DNA from: an uncultured Actinomycetes bacterium
GTDB taxonomy: Bacteria; Actinomycetota; Actinomycetes; Nanopelagicales; Nanopelagicaceae
Reading direction: 5' to 3'
NCBI GenBank assembly: GCA_903844855.1
Contig: CAIMVH010000178.1
Location: forward strand, 1 to 33,078
Length of the DNA: 33,078 nt
Below the pieces are notes generated by a model, which saw nothing but the letters and a program-made list of their open reading frames with translations, searched no databases and was not told where the DNA came from. This document shows positions 7,645-16,342 of the stretch, piece by piece; the first letter of the stretch is position 1; each line of letters starts with the position of its first letter. The position numbers were made by a program, and so were the translations under genes.

Positions 7645-9182
7645 GCAAGTTCTCCAATTTCTCTTTCAACTGCCGTCAGTAATGCTTGGCTCTTCACCAT
7701 TTCCACCGTGGCTTCGATCTCCGGAGTCAGCCAACGATCTGTTCCAGGCCCTTGCACCTTCGCACGCAGCACCTTGAGAGCTGCGCCAGTGCCCGGTGAT
7801 GGAAGAAGTGGTGTGCGCATATCGATCGCGCGACCAGCCGTCATGATTTCGATCGCGATCACTCGGGCAAAAGCATCGACAGCGCGACGTAACTTGCGAC
7901 CCGCATGCCACCCCATCGATACATGGTCTTCTTGCATCGCACTAGACGGAATGGAATCCACCGATGCAGGTGAAGCGAGGCGCTTCATTTCGGAAACCAA
8001 GCCGGCTTGCGTGTACTGCGCGATCATGAGGCCGCTATCTACCCCTGGGTCATCAGCTAAGAAAGGATTGAGGCCAAATGAGCGGGACTTATCGAGCATA
8101 CGATCGGTGCGACGTTCCGCCATGGATGCCACGTCTGCAATCACGATTGCTAAGAAGTCGAGTACATATGCCACCGGAGCGCCGTGAAAGTTCCCATTGC
8201 TACGAACCCGGCCATCGGGAAGCACTACCGGATTATCGATAGCACTGGCCAATTCACGCGATGCAATCAAGCGTGCATGATCCACGGTGTCGCGTGCGGC
8301 GCCTGCAACTTGGGGAGCGCAACGAAGCGAGTATGCGTCTTGTACGCGGGTGTCATCATGTCCAGCGTGTGATTTAACGAGTGGAGATTCTCCTAGAAGG
8401 TGACGAAGATTCTTTGCAGAGAGTCCCTGGCCTAATTGTGGGCGAAGCTCATGAAGCTCCTCGGCAAAAACTTGGTCGGTACCGAGAAGTGCTTCGATGC
8501 TCATAGCGGTCGAGATATCAACGGTCTTAAGTAACGCATCGATATCAGCGATTGCCATGATCAACATGCCGAGCATGCCATCAGTTCCGTTAATAAGAGC
8601 AAGACCTTCTTTAGCGACAAACTCAACGGGCGTAATGCCAGCGCCCATTAACGCCTGCGCTGCATCAACGACCGTGCCGTCTTCAAGGCGCACTTCGCCT
8701 TCGCCCATCACTGCGAGCGCACATGTGGAAAGTGGCGCGAGATCTCCGGAGCAGCCGAGAGATCCATACTCGCGGACGAGTGGAGTGATGTGTGCATTCA
8801 AGAGCGCGGCATACGCATCTGCGGTAGTGGCGCGAATACCCGTGCGTCCTGTGCACATCGTGGAGAGCCGGAGAGCCATCATGGCTCGAACCACTTCGCT
8901 CTCGACTGGCTCACCCGAACCAGCGGCATGCGAACGAATGAGAGAGCGTTGCAATTGAGCGCGCATCTCAGGATCGATGTGTTTGGTTGCCAATGCGCCG
9001 AAGCCTGTAGAAATTCCATAAGCGGGGGTAGGACTAGCAGCGAGTTGATCAACAGTTGCGCGTGAGGCCTCCATGGCGCTTCGAGCCTGCGTTGAGATCT
9101 CTACCTTTGCTCCGTAACGAGCAATGGCCACCACATCTGTCGGCGAGAGTCCTGGGATTCCAATTGCTACCGTGCTACTCAT
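7641..9182 (-). CDS. hutH: Histidine ammonia-lyase
   Basis: First step of histidine degradation: deaminates L-histidine to trans-urocanate. The 513-residue protein has the catalytic Tyr55 in YGISTGFG and the cofactor region [13 protein letters not shown]. The triad that cyclises to the MIO electrophile is Cys144-Ser145-Gly146 rather than the common Ala-Ser-Gly; from memory, streptomycete enzymes have the same form. The gene is first in the hut operon. AAGGAG (9187-9192) lies 4 bases before the ATG. No hut regulator is encoded nearby, so control may come from elsewhere. Confidence 0.97.
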   Translation of the reverse strand: MSSTVAIGIPGLSPTDVVAIARYGAKVEISTQARSAMEASRATVDQLAASPTPAYGISTGFGALATKHIDPEMRAQLQRSLIRSHAAGSGEPVESEVVRAMMALRLSTMCTGRTGIRATTADAYAALLNAHITPLVREYGSLGCSGDLAPLSTCALAVMGEGEVRLEDGTVVDAAQALMGAGITPVEFVAKEGLALINGTDGMLGMLIMAIADIDALLKTVDISTAMSIEALLGTDQVFAEELHELRPQLGQGLSAKNLRHLLGESPLVKSHAGHDDTRVQDAYSLRCAPQVAGAARDTVDHARLIASRELASAIDNPVVLPDGRVRSNGNFHGAPVAYVLDFLAIVIADVASMAERRTDRMLDKSRSFGLNPFLADDPGVDSGLMIAQYTQAGLVSEMKRLASPASVDSIPSSAMQEDHVSMGWHAGRKLRRAVDAFARVIAIEIMTAGRAIDMRTPLLPSPGTGAALKVLRAKVQGPGTDRWLTPEIEATVEMVKSQALLTAVEREIGELA

Positions 9183-9218
9183 ACCGCTCCTTATAGACGT
9201 GCCTATCGCACCTCTCAG

Positions 9219-9225
9219 TACACTA
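9219..9225. promoter_or_regulatory. Possible overlapping divergent -10 boxes for hutG and hutH
   Basis: TACACT (9219-9224, plus) and TAGTGT (9225-9220, minus) overlap in the 80-bp gap between the divergent genes. If both are used, the hutG and hutH promoters compete. No -35 boxes or clear operator palindrome were found. Confidence 0.35.
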
Positions 9226-9262
9226 GCCGAGCAATCAGAGCTACGGGAGCAGGTCTCGCATC

Positions 9263-10180
9263 ATGGAACTCCATCACGACCCACGTTGGCCACGAGCCAA
9301 CGGTTGGTTCAAAGACGGGCTGAAATCAGCTGATTTAGCCCTCCTGGGCGTCGGCACCCATAAGAGCGCACTCACTCCTAATAACGCTCATATGACCCCT
9401 GCAGCGGTTCGTGCAGCCCTTGCCCGCTACTCCACCTGGTCGGCTTCCCACGAAATAGATTTTGCTGATCACATTTCTGGGTCGGATTTAGGAGACGTGA
9501 CCGATCCTGATGGGCCCGCGGGTGAAGAGCGAGTCATCCAAAAAGTCAGCGAAGCGCTACCTGGTACTCGATTACTTGTTGCACTTGGCGGCGATAACGC
9601 GATGACTTTTTCGGCTGCCAGCGGAGTTGCCAGTGGAGTTGCAGGTGGAGTGGGAAGTTTTGAACACTTGGGCTTGGTGACACTCGATGCTCACCATGAC
9701 GTGAGAGACGGCATCTCAAACGGCTCGCCGGTTCGCCGATTAATCGAAGCCGGACTCAGAGGCGAGAAGGTCGTCCAAGTAGGGATTAGTGATTTCGCAA
9801 ATTCCAAGGAGTACGCCGCCCGAGTGAGGGATTTCGGGATCACCGTGATTCGACGTGACGAAATGCGTGGGCGCCCTATGAGCGATGTGATGGCAGAGGC
9901 CTTTGCGGTAGCCGGAAGAGGTACCAAAGCTATCTACGTTGATATCGATGTCGATGTCTGCGATCGCAGTGTGGCGCCTGCTTGTCCGGCAGCCACACCA
10001 GGTGGTCTCAGCGCAGATGAATTACGACAGATTGCATTTGAGTGCGGAAGGAACGCGCAAGTGCGTGCTGTCGATATCACTGAGATTGATGCGACGCTGG
10101 ACTCGCCAGATCAACGAACAATTCGTCTCGCAGCGCTACTTGTACTTGAACTAGCAACCGGGCTATCTCTGCGAAAGTAG
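9263..10180 (+). CDS. hutG: Formimidoylglutamase (arginase/agmatinase family)
   Basis: Expected to split N-formimidoyl-glutamate into glutamate and formamide, the last step of the four-gene pathway. The family call rests on the binuclear-manganese motifs: Asp142-Ala-His144-x-Asp146 (LDAHHDVR) and Asp227-x-Asp229 (YVDIDVDVCD), with the TPGGLS loop after them. The first motif reads GGDN (Asn112) where arginases have GGDH, so one metal ligand differs. The protein is 305 residues, and context with hutHUI supports the substrate. It ends 3 bases before the convergent oppF stop, leaving no room for a terminator. Confidence 0.9.
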   Translation: MELHHDPRWPRANGWFKDGLKSADLALLGVGTHKSALTPNNAHMTPAAVRAALARYSTWSASHEIDFADHISGSDLGDVTDPDGPAGEERVIQKVSEALPGTRLLVALGGDNAMTFSAASGVASGVAGGVGSFEHLGLVTLDAHHDVRDGISNGSPVRRLIEAGLRGEKVVQVGISDFANSKEYAARVRDFGITVIRRDEMRGRPMSDVMAEAFAVAGRGTKAIYVDIDVDVCDRSVAPACPAATPGGLSADELRQIAFECGRNAQVRAVDITEIDATLDSPDQRTIRLAALLVLELATGLSLRK

Positions 10181-10183
10181 AAA

Positions 10184-11155
10184 TTACTCAGGGAAGTGGC
10201 AGGCCACTGAGCTAGCGCCAATTTGCAGAAGTTCTGGTTCGTCAATCCGGCAACGATCTTGGGCTTTCCAGCACCGAGTGTTAAAGACACAACCAGTAGG
10301 TGGATTCATCGGGCTTGGTAGATCTCCATGGAGCAGAATACGTTCGCGGGTGCGCTCCGTCTGGGGATCCGGAACGGGCACAGCCGAGAGCAATGCCTTG
10401 GTATAAGGATGATGCGGCGCAGCATAAAGATCGGTAGTGGGAGCGATCTCCATGATTTTTCCGAGATACATCACCGCGACACGATCTGAAATATGTTGCA
10501 CTACTGAAAGGTCGTGAGCGATAAAGAGGAAGCTCATACCAAATTCAGTTTGCAGATCATCAAGCAAGTTAATGATCTGCGCTTGAATCGACACGTCGAG
10601 AGCGCTCACGGGCTCATCAGCCACAATGAACTTCGGCTTCAAAGCGATAGAACGGGCAATGCCGATGCGCTGGCGTTGACCTCCGGAGAACTCATGGGGA
10701 AAGCGGTTGTAATGCTCTGGATTAAGGCCCACGCGCTCCATCAAGGTTTGTACTGCGCGCTTTACGCCACCTTCGGGGGTGATGTTTTGAATCTCAAACG
10801 GTGCCGCGATAATACGACCAATCGTGTGGCGTGGGTTAAGAGAAGCGAACGGGTCCTGGAAGATGATTTGCATTTTTGAGCGGTATGAGCGCATTGCAGA
10901 CGGTGAAATTTCAGTAATATCTTCGCCTTCGAAGTAGATTTTTCCACCCGTAGGTTCGTAAAGCTTGATGATGGTGCGGCCAGCGGTGGTCTTACCGCAA
11001 CCTGATTCACCCACCATGCCGAGCGTCTCACCAGGGGCAATCTCAAATGAGATGCCGTCGACGGCCTTCACATTTCCGGCTTTGCGGCGAGCCAGAGCAT
11101 TCTTCTTGATCGGAAAATGCTTTGTGAGATTCTCGACTTTCACAATCGGGGTCAT
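10184..11155 (-). CDS. oppF: Oligopeptide ABC transporter ATP-binding protein OppF
   Basis: Second ATPase of a peptide importer. Numbered from ATG 11155, it has Walker A GESGCGKT (49-56), Q-loop FQDPFASLNPRHTIG, signature FSGGQRQR, Walker B FIVADEP and the switch HDLSV. The C-terminal oligopeptide extension (HPYTKALLSAVPVPDP, then GCVFNTRCWKAQDRC) is typical of OppF/DppF and can carry an iron-sulfur site. The ATG forms an ATGA overlap with the oppD stop; a start at 11221 would reach far back into oppD and is rejected. Confidence 0.95.
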   Translation of the reverse strand: MTPIVKVENLTKHFPIKKNALARRKAGNVKAVDGISFEIAPGETLGMVGESGCGKTTAGRTIIKLYEPTGGKIYFEGEDITEISPSAMRSYRSKMQIIFQDPFASLNPRHTIGRIIAAPFEIQNITPEGGVKRAVQTLMERVGLNPEHYNRFPHEFSGGQRQRIGIARSIALKPKFIVADEPVSALDVSIQAQIINLLDDLQTEFGMSFLFIAHDLSVVQHISDRVAVMYLGKIMEIAPTTDLYAAPHHPYTKALLSAVPVPDPQTERTRERILLHGDLPSPMNPPTGCVFNTRCWKAQDRCRIDEPELLQIGASSVACHFPE

Positions 11156-12192
11156 GCGGTCCCACCTTTTGCTGCGAACTTTGCGCCCGCCGTACGTCGA
11201 TCGGCTAAAGCGAGGTGACACCGTGCGGAGTGGCCCGGTTCATCCTCAATGAGCTGGGGTGCATCGGTGGCGCAACTAGCGCCGACTACTTGAGAGGCAA
11301 ACGAGCAACGTGATGCGAAGGAGCAACCTTCTGGCAACGAGATAAGTGATGGTGGCTGTCCTGGTATCGCAGAGAGGCGACCAGTTCCCTTGCCATAAAC
11401 GCTAGGGATCGATGAGAGCAGGCCCATGGTGTACGGCGCGAGGGGACGGTAATAGATATCGTCCACAGTTCCGCGCTCAACAACCTTGCCGGCGTACATC
11501 ACGTTCACCCGATCGGCCACTTCAGCAACAACGCCGAGATCATGTGTAATCAAAAGAATTCCCATATTGAATTCGCGTTGCAACTCCTTGAGCAATGAGA
11601 GGATCTGCGCCTGCACTGTCACGTCGAGAGCCGTGGTGGGTTCATCTGCAATAAGAATGCGCGGGTTGTTGATGATGGCCATCGCAATCATTACGCGCTG
11701 ACGCATACCGCCGGAGAATTGGTGCGGATACTCCTTCACGCGCTTTTGTGGCTCTGGGATGCCCACCAAATCGAGCATCTCAACGCAGCGCTTCAAGGCA
11801 TCTTTCTTCGAAGCCTTTGTGACAACACGGTATGCCTCAGAGAGTTGATTACCGATCGAGTAGTACGGATGGAGCGATGACATGGGGTCCTGGAAGATCA
11901 TGGCTACCGCACTGCCACGCAGCTTTCGCAATTCTTCGTCATCGCAAGAGACCACATCGACCACGCCACGCTCACTATGCACGAGGATCTCTCCAGTGAG
12001 GCGAGTCCGCTTCTTATTGTGCAAACCAAGCACTGAAAGGCTAGTAACCGTCTTTCCGGAACCAGATTCGCCCACGATGGCGACCGTCTCGCCAGCATCG
12101 AGTGTCAAACTGAGTCCGTCGACAGCTTTTACATTGCCATCTTCAGTCGGGAAGGTGACGTGAAGATCATTGATGTCTAGTAGGCGGGTCAT
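11152..12192 (-). CDS. oppD: Oligopeptide ABC transporter ATP-binding protein OppD
   Basis: First ATPase of the importer, 346 residues. Walker A is GESGSGKT (41-48), followed by FQDPMSSLHPYYSIG, signature FSGGMRQR, Walker B ILIADEP and HDLGVVAE. The C-terminal part has the family APYTMGLLSSIP segment and a Cys-containing region GCSFASRCSFA. It overlaps oppB and oppF by 4 bp each (ATGA junctions), so the two ATPases and the OppB permease are coupled. Confidence 0.95.
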   Translation of the reverse strand: MTRLLDINDLHVTFPTEDGNVKAVDGLSLTLDAGETVAIVGESGSGKTVTSLSVLGLHNKKRTRLTGEILVHSERGVVDVVSCDDEELRKLRGSAVAMIFQDPMSSLHPYYSIGNQLSEAYRVVTKASKKDALKRCVEMLDLVGIPEPQKRVKEYPHQFSGGMRQRVMIAMAIINNPRILIADEPTTALDVTVQAQILSLLKELQREFNMGILLITHDLGVVAEVADRVNVMYAGKVVERGTVDDIYYRPLAPYTMGLLSSIPSVYGKGTGRLSAIPGQPPSLISLPEGCSFASRCSFASQVVGASCATDAPQLIEDEPGHSARCHLALADRRTAGAKFAAKGGTA

Positions 12193-13187
12193 CCGACACG
12201 CACCCGAGGATCAAGCACCGCGTATAAAAGATCAACGATCAAGTTCATCACGACCACAATTGTTGCCGCAAGAAGGGTGGTGGCAAGCACTACAGGCAGG
12301 TCGAAGTCATTGACCGCTTTAAGTGACATACGTCCAAGCCCTGGAAGATTGAAAATCGTCTCAGTCAGGATGGCGCCACCAAGCAAACCGGCAAAGTCAA
12401 GGCCGGCCAGAGTGGTCAGCGGAGCGAGTGCGGCACGCAAAGTGTGCTTTCGTAACACAACATTGGATTTAAGGCCCTTCGCCCACGCAGTGCGAATGTA
12501 ATCTTCTCCGCTCGTTTCGATAACTGCAGATCGGGTGTATCGGGTGTAGATAGCCGAAAAGGCAAATGCCAGAGTGATCCATGGAAGTAGGAAATACATA
12601 AAGAACTTAGATGGATTATCAAAGACAGAGACGTAGGCGTCAAAGTTGAGCGGGATGATGTTGTTCTTCAAGGTTAAGTAAATGAGAAGAAGCAAGCCAG
12701 TCACGAACGTGGGAAGACTGGTGCCAATAAGTACAAAGATGGTGGAGCCGGTATCGATCGGTGAATCCTTGAAGCGGGCAGCGAGAATGCCTAGTCCGAT
12801 ACCAACAATCAGCCAAAGAATAAGAGCACCAATGGCGAGTGAAAGGGTGACCGGAAGCGCTTGCTGGATCAAATCAGTGACACAGGCATTCTGGCGGAAA
12901 GAGTAACCAAGGCTGGGTGCTGGACAGGTAAATGCTGCTGAACCCACTCCATAGTCACGTCCGACAAATATTCCAGAGAGGAAGAGCCAGTACTGCTCCC
13001 AGAGGGGCTTATCGAAACCGAGACGCACGCGATTGGCTGCAATCAAATTAGGGCGGCAATTCTTTCCGCAGGTGAGGGCAGCAGGATCGAAAGGAAGAAA
13101 TTGAAAGATTGCATAAACGGCCATGCTTACGAGGAGCAAGATGACGGCCGCGTATAGCAAACGGCGCGAAATGTAATTAATCATCAT
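12189..13187 (-). CDS. oppB: Oligopeptide ABC transporter permease OppB
   Basis: Membrane subunit, 332 residues, with an N-terminal helix (LLYAAVILLLVSMAVYAIFQF) and about five further membrane segments. The EAA loop reads YIRTAWAKGLKSNVVLRKHTLRAAL split over the cytoplasmic side, and the C-terminus is the usual LYAVLDPRVRVG. The extracellular loop after helix 1 has an insertion with paired cysteines (CGKNC). Two ATGs (13187 and 13184) are possible; GAGGT at 13189-13193 fits the second slightly better. It follows oppA after an 88-bp gap holding a strong hairpin. Confidence 0.93.
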   Translation of the reverse strand: MMINYISRRLLYAAVILLLVSMAVYAIFQFLPFDPAALTCGKNCRPNLIAANRVRLGFDKPLWEQYWLFLSGIFVGRDYGVGSAAFTCPAPSLGYSFRQNACVTDLIQQALPVTLSLAIGALILWLIVGIGLGILAARFKDSPIDTGSTIFVLIGTSLPTFVTGLLLLIYLTLKNNIIPLNFDAYVSVFDNPSKFFMYFLLPWITLAFAFSAIYTRYTRSAVIETSGEDYIRTAWAKGLKSNVVLRKHTLRAALAPLTTLAGLDFAGLLGGAILTETIFNLPGLGRMSLKAVNDFDLPVVLATTLLAATIVVVMNLIVDLLYAVLDPRVRVG

Positions 13188-13227
13188 GACCTCGCATTAA
13201 TTTAAATATGAAAATGAATTCAACGTG

Positions 13228-13265
13228 GTGATTCCTCGGGGCGCATGTGCGCCCCGAGGAATCAC
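13228..13265 (-). terminator. 17-bp intercistronic hairpin between oppA and oppB
   Basis: GTGATTCCTCGGGGCGC (13228-13244) pairs perfectly with GCGCCCCGAGGAATCAC (13249-13265) around a 4-base loop. It starts 10 bases after the oppA stop on the minus strand. No T run follows directly, so it is more likely a partial terminator or an RNA-stabilising structure. Either would give more oppA than oppBDF product, as a binding protein needs (inference). Confidence 0.75.
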
Positions 13266-13275
13266 TTCACACGAC

Positions 13276-15021
13276 TTACTTGATGTAGAGCTTGCCCCAA
13301 GCGAGGGTGCCCTGTGGCTGCCAGAAGAAGGCGCCACCGACTCCCTTGCCCCAGATGTATTGGCTCTTGCCGTAGTTAGTAGGCAGGATCCACATACGCT
13401 CCATAGCTGTCTTGTCGAGAGCCTTCCACATCGCGGCTTGCTTCGCCCGATCCGTGGTCTTCATCGCTACATCAACTGCAGCCTTGAACTCCTTGTAAGC
13501 AGGATCGTCACCGTTCTGAGAGAGGTTGAAACCACCTTCGAGGGTGAAGAGCTCAGGAATAACTGTCGAGGCATTTGCCCAGTCAGCACCCCAGCCGGAG
13601 TTAGATAGATCGTTCTGCTTAGCAGGGTTCAACACCGTTGAGTAGTAACCGCTCTTGATGATGTTGTAAGTCACCTTGATACCAACACGTGCCCAAGCGG
13701 CGGTGTTAATAGGAATGGTGTCTTGGAGGGTAGAGCTCTGCGAAACGTCGATGACGAGGCCATCAACAGTTGCCTTCTTGTGATCAGCTGGGCAAGAGGT
13801 CTTCGCCTTGTCCATCAGCTCTTGAGCCTTGACGACGTTACCCGTGGCAACAAAGTCAGCGCTTCCTGGACCGACAACCTTGGTTGGCGTGTAATCGAGA
13901 CCAAGGAGTGGACTAATGGAACCGGTTGAGTAAGTACCACCGAAGAAGCTACCGCCTGCATAGTCAAGGATTGCCTTGGAGTTGCGCGAAAGGTACATAG
14001 CTTGGCGGATTTCAAGGCATGGCATCTTCTTGACGTTGAATGCCAAGTAGCGTGAGTAAGGATCGCTGGTGTTGATACGGCGATCCTTGAACTTGTCATC
14101 TTGGAAGAACGCATCCTTGTTTGCAGGAAGCGGGCCACCGAAGTTCACAGCGTTCCACATGGTGTCATTCAAGAAGACCTGATCGATTACTTGCTCATCG
14201 AGACCGAACTTCATAATAACTTCGTCTGGATAAGGGGTACGAATCGGGTCAGATGCTTTGCTCCACTTTTTGTTACGAACGAGCTTGAGTTGGTTCGTAG
14301 TGTTCTCGGCAATCTTGTACGGACCTGTTGCCTGTGGACGAAGGTCGTAAGCATCGCCCTTATCGAGCTTTGCCTGAATTGGAGAGATAACTCCGTAGGT
14401 GCCGAGGTAGTTAAAGTCAGCAACTGATTTATTGAGGTTGAAGGTGATTGTGCGGTTATCTGCAGAGCAGGTAACAGCCTTATCAAAAGCAGCCTGTCCA
14501 GCAGTGTCCTTGGCGTATGGACCCTTGTACTCCACCTTGCCGAGATCAAGCCACTGTTGAAGGTAGGCAGGACCATCGGTGATGATGTCAGTTGCGAAGA
14601 CGCGAGAGACGCCGTACTTCACATCTGCACAAGTGATCTTGGCACCATCTTCGAAGGTGGTACCTGGGCGAAGCGTGAACTTCCAGGTCTTTGCTTCGTT
14701 ACTTGGGACACCAGTGTTGGTAGCAAGGTCAGCGACCAAGCCAGCGCCAGCAGCGCCGGGAACTGGGGTGTAGGCAACCAGGGTGCGGATAAAGAAGGAG
14801 TTCTCAAATGCCAAGTCGCGACCCGTGTAGATGCGGCTTGGATCAAGGTGATCCAACTTAGGGGTGTGCTCTAGCAGAATCAGGGTTCCGCCAGTCTTTG
14901 GACCTGCTGCATTTGCTGTTCCGATTGACGAAGACATGAGGCCTGAGACCACAAGTCCTGCCGCTACGGAAGTAGCAATTGCTGCCCGGCCAAAGCGCTT
15001 GCTCTGGGACAACTTGCTCAT
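13276..15021 (-). CDS. oppA: Oligopeptide-binding protein (SBP_bac_5 family)
   Basis: Extracytoplasmic peptide-binding subunit, 581 residues. The N-terminus is a basic signal peptide with hydrophobic core AAIATSVAAGLVVSGLM and a probable signal-peptidase I site after ANA (about residue 38). The mature protein begins GGTLILLEHTPKLDHLDPS and has family landmarks WKFTLRPGTTFEDGAKIT and a late KALDKTAMERMWILP. There is no lipobox cysteine, unusual for a Gram-positive binding protein, which would normally be lipid-anchored. AAGGAGAAGGA precedes the ATG. Peptide class cannot be predicted. Confidence 0.93.
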   Translation of the reverse strand: MSKLSQSKRFGRAAIATSVAAGLVVSGLMSSSIGTANAAGPKTGGTLILLEHTPKLDHLDPSRIYTGRDLAFENSFFIRTLVAYTPVPGAAGAGLVADLATNTGVPSNEAKTWKFTLRPGTTFEDGAKITCADVKYGVSRVFATDIITDGPAYLQQWLDLGKVEYKGPYAKDTAGQAAFDKAVTCSADNRTITFNLNKSVADFNYLGTYGVISPIQAKLDKGDAYDLRPQATGPYKIAENTTNQLKLVRNKKWSKASDPIRTPYPDEVIMKFGLDEQVIDQVFLNDTMWNAVNFGGPLPANKDAFFQDDKFKDRRINTSDPYSRYLAFNVKKMPCLEIRQAMYLSRNSKAILDYAGGSFFGGTYSTGSISPLLGLDYTPTKVVGPGSADFVATGNVVKAQELMDKAKTSCPADHKKATVDGLVIDVSQSSTLQDTIPINTAAWARVGIKVTYNIIKSGYYSTVLNPAKQNDLSNSGWGADWANASTVIPELFTLEGGFNLSQNGDDPAYKEFKAAVDVAMKTTDRAKQAAMWKALDKTAMERMWILPTNYGKSQYIWGKGVGGAFFWQPQGTLAWGKLYIK

Positions 15022-15076
15022 ATTCCTTCTCCTTTTCCTCCGGATCGCGGCCGCGAACCGGAAACCTATTTGATTC

Positions 15077-16069
15077 TTATTTATCTGCTTTCGGATCTAA
15101 AGCATCTCGCACTGCATCACCCAGCAAATTGAAGGCCAAGACGACGAGTACAAGTGAAACTGTGGTGATCAGGAAGAAACTCGGCATATTGGTGACGTAC
15201 TGAGTGGAATTAGAAATCAAAAGTCCCCATGTGAACCCAGGAGGCTGCACACCAATACCGAGAAAAGAGAAGACCGACTCGGCGGTGAGGTAGCCCGGAA
15301 GTGAAAGAGAGAGCACCACAATCACTGGAGCCCAGAGATTCGGAATTAACTCGTGGAAAATAATGCGGCTACGAGAGGCACCAAGTGCAGTTGCCGCTGT
15401 GACGAAATCGCGCTCACTCAAACTGAGAACTTGTGAACGGATCAGACGCGAGAAACCCGTCCAACCGAAGAACGTCAAAATAATGATGAGAAAGAGAATG
15501 CGCGCACCATTTCCCTGTGCAATTCCAAGGCGTTGGATGCGATCAACCATAGGCTCCGCAAGTGCAACAATCATAAAGAAGGCTGGAAAGGCAAGTAAGA
15601 AATCGGTAACTCGACCAAGGGTGGCATCCACGCGACCCTTAAGGTAACCGCCTGCGATACCAGTGAGCAGGCCGACGAAGAGGGTGGCTACGGTTGCCAG
15701 GATCATGACCAAGAAAGAGATGCGCGAACCATAGAGAAGTTGCGAAAGCAGATCACGTCCGGTACCAGGCAAGAGGCCAAGCGGATGTTCCCAACTGATA
15801 CCGCCAAGATAAGCCTTGGGTAAACCTGTACTCACTTTGATTTGATCAAGATGCAACTCGTTGGGGTCTAATCCCAGGATCTTGCATATAAGAGGTGCAA
15901 AAAGTGATGAGAGAAGCGTGCCGAGCGTGAAAACACCAGCAAAAACTCCCACCTTGTTTCGGCGGAAGCGTCGCCAAGCGAGTTCGCGCGGGCTACGACC
16001 CTTGAGCTCCTCGTCGGCGCCGAGGAGCGGCTCAGGTGCGCTCGAGCTTTCAACTGCCTCGATCGACAT
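15077..16069 (-). CDS. oppC: Oligopeptide ABC transporter permease OppC
   Basis: Second membrane subunit, about 330 residues. The N-terminal cytoplasmic segment SPRELAWRRFRRNKVGVFAG and the motif HPLGLLPGTGRDLLSQLLYGSR are diagnostic of OppC/DppC. The EAA loop (FVTAATALGASRSRIIFHEL) and the C-terminus LLGDAVRDALDPK agree. GTG codons at 16075 and 16072 are possible starts, but AGGGGG (16075-16080) is spaced 5 bases from the ATG at 16069. It is the first gene of the importer operon, followed by oppA after 55 bp; placing oppC before oppA and oppB is not the common order. Confidence 0.94.
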   Translation of the reverse strand: MSIEAVESSSAPEPLLGADEELKGRSPRELAWRRFRRNKVGVFAGVFTLGTLLSSLFAPLICKILGLDPNELHLDQIKVSTGLPKAYLGGISWEHPLGLLPGTGRDLLSQLLYGSRISFLVMILATVATLFVGLLTGIAGGYLKGRVDATLGRVTDFLLAFPAFFMIVALAEPMVDRIQRLGIAQGNGARILFLIIILTFFGWTGFSRLIRSQVLSLSERDFVTAATALGASRSRIIFHELIPNLWAPVIVVLSLSLPGYLTAESVFSFLGIGVQPPGFTWGLLISNSTQYVTNMPSFFLITTVSLVLVVLAFNLLGDAVRDALDPKADK

Positions 16070-16075
16070 CACCAC

Positions 16076-16342
16076 CCCCTTGTTGTCCAGACATGAACGA
16101 TTGGCAAACGACGACTGAACTAGAGGTAGAGGTTACTCAAGATCGGATCGAAAGCGAATCAAAAGGGCGATTTGCCCCATTTTTAGAGGGCCCACACGAG
16201 GTTTACCCAGGAAATCTGGAAAAGTCATCACGCCAAGGCCACTTCTGGGGGAGGGCTTCGACGACCAGACTTGTATGATTTCAAGGGTGATCCGGGTGGT
16301 CCACCCGCCTAGCGAAACTCCCGAAAATGAAAGAAGGACCTC
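16076..16342. promoter_or_regulatory. Divergent control region between oppC and the lipoprotein gene
   Basis: A 267-bp gap without a gene. It contains a short hairpin GGGC-GATTT-GCCC (16165-16177) followed by a T run on the plus strand and a T4 tract on the minus strand. It also holds a TATGAT -10 candidate (16274-16279) for the lipoprotein gene and a perfect palindrome, CGGGTGGTCCACCCG (16293-16307), just after it. GAAGGA about 6 bases before the ATG at 16343 serves as ribosome site. No strong -35 or oppC promoter was recognised. Confidence 0.5.

Noticed and set aside
7354-8187. 277-codon plus-strand frame across hutU and hutH
   Set aside because: It lies antisense to two well-conserved enzymes, has no family features and no plausible start context.
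9183-9262. HutC-type operator between hutH and hutG
   Set aside because: No palindrome of convincing length was found in the 80-bp gap; only overlapping -10-like boxes are visible.
11156-11221. Longer OppF start at 11221
   Set aside because: It would extend 66 bp into oppD with a Ser/Arg-rich segment foreign to the family; the ATGA overlap gives the natural start.
13228-13265. Hairpin after oppA as a full terminator ending the operon
   Set aside because: No T run follows, and oppBDF continue in the same direction with overlapping genes and no clear promoter of their own.
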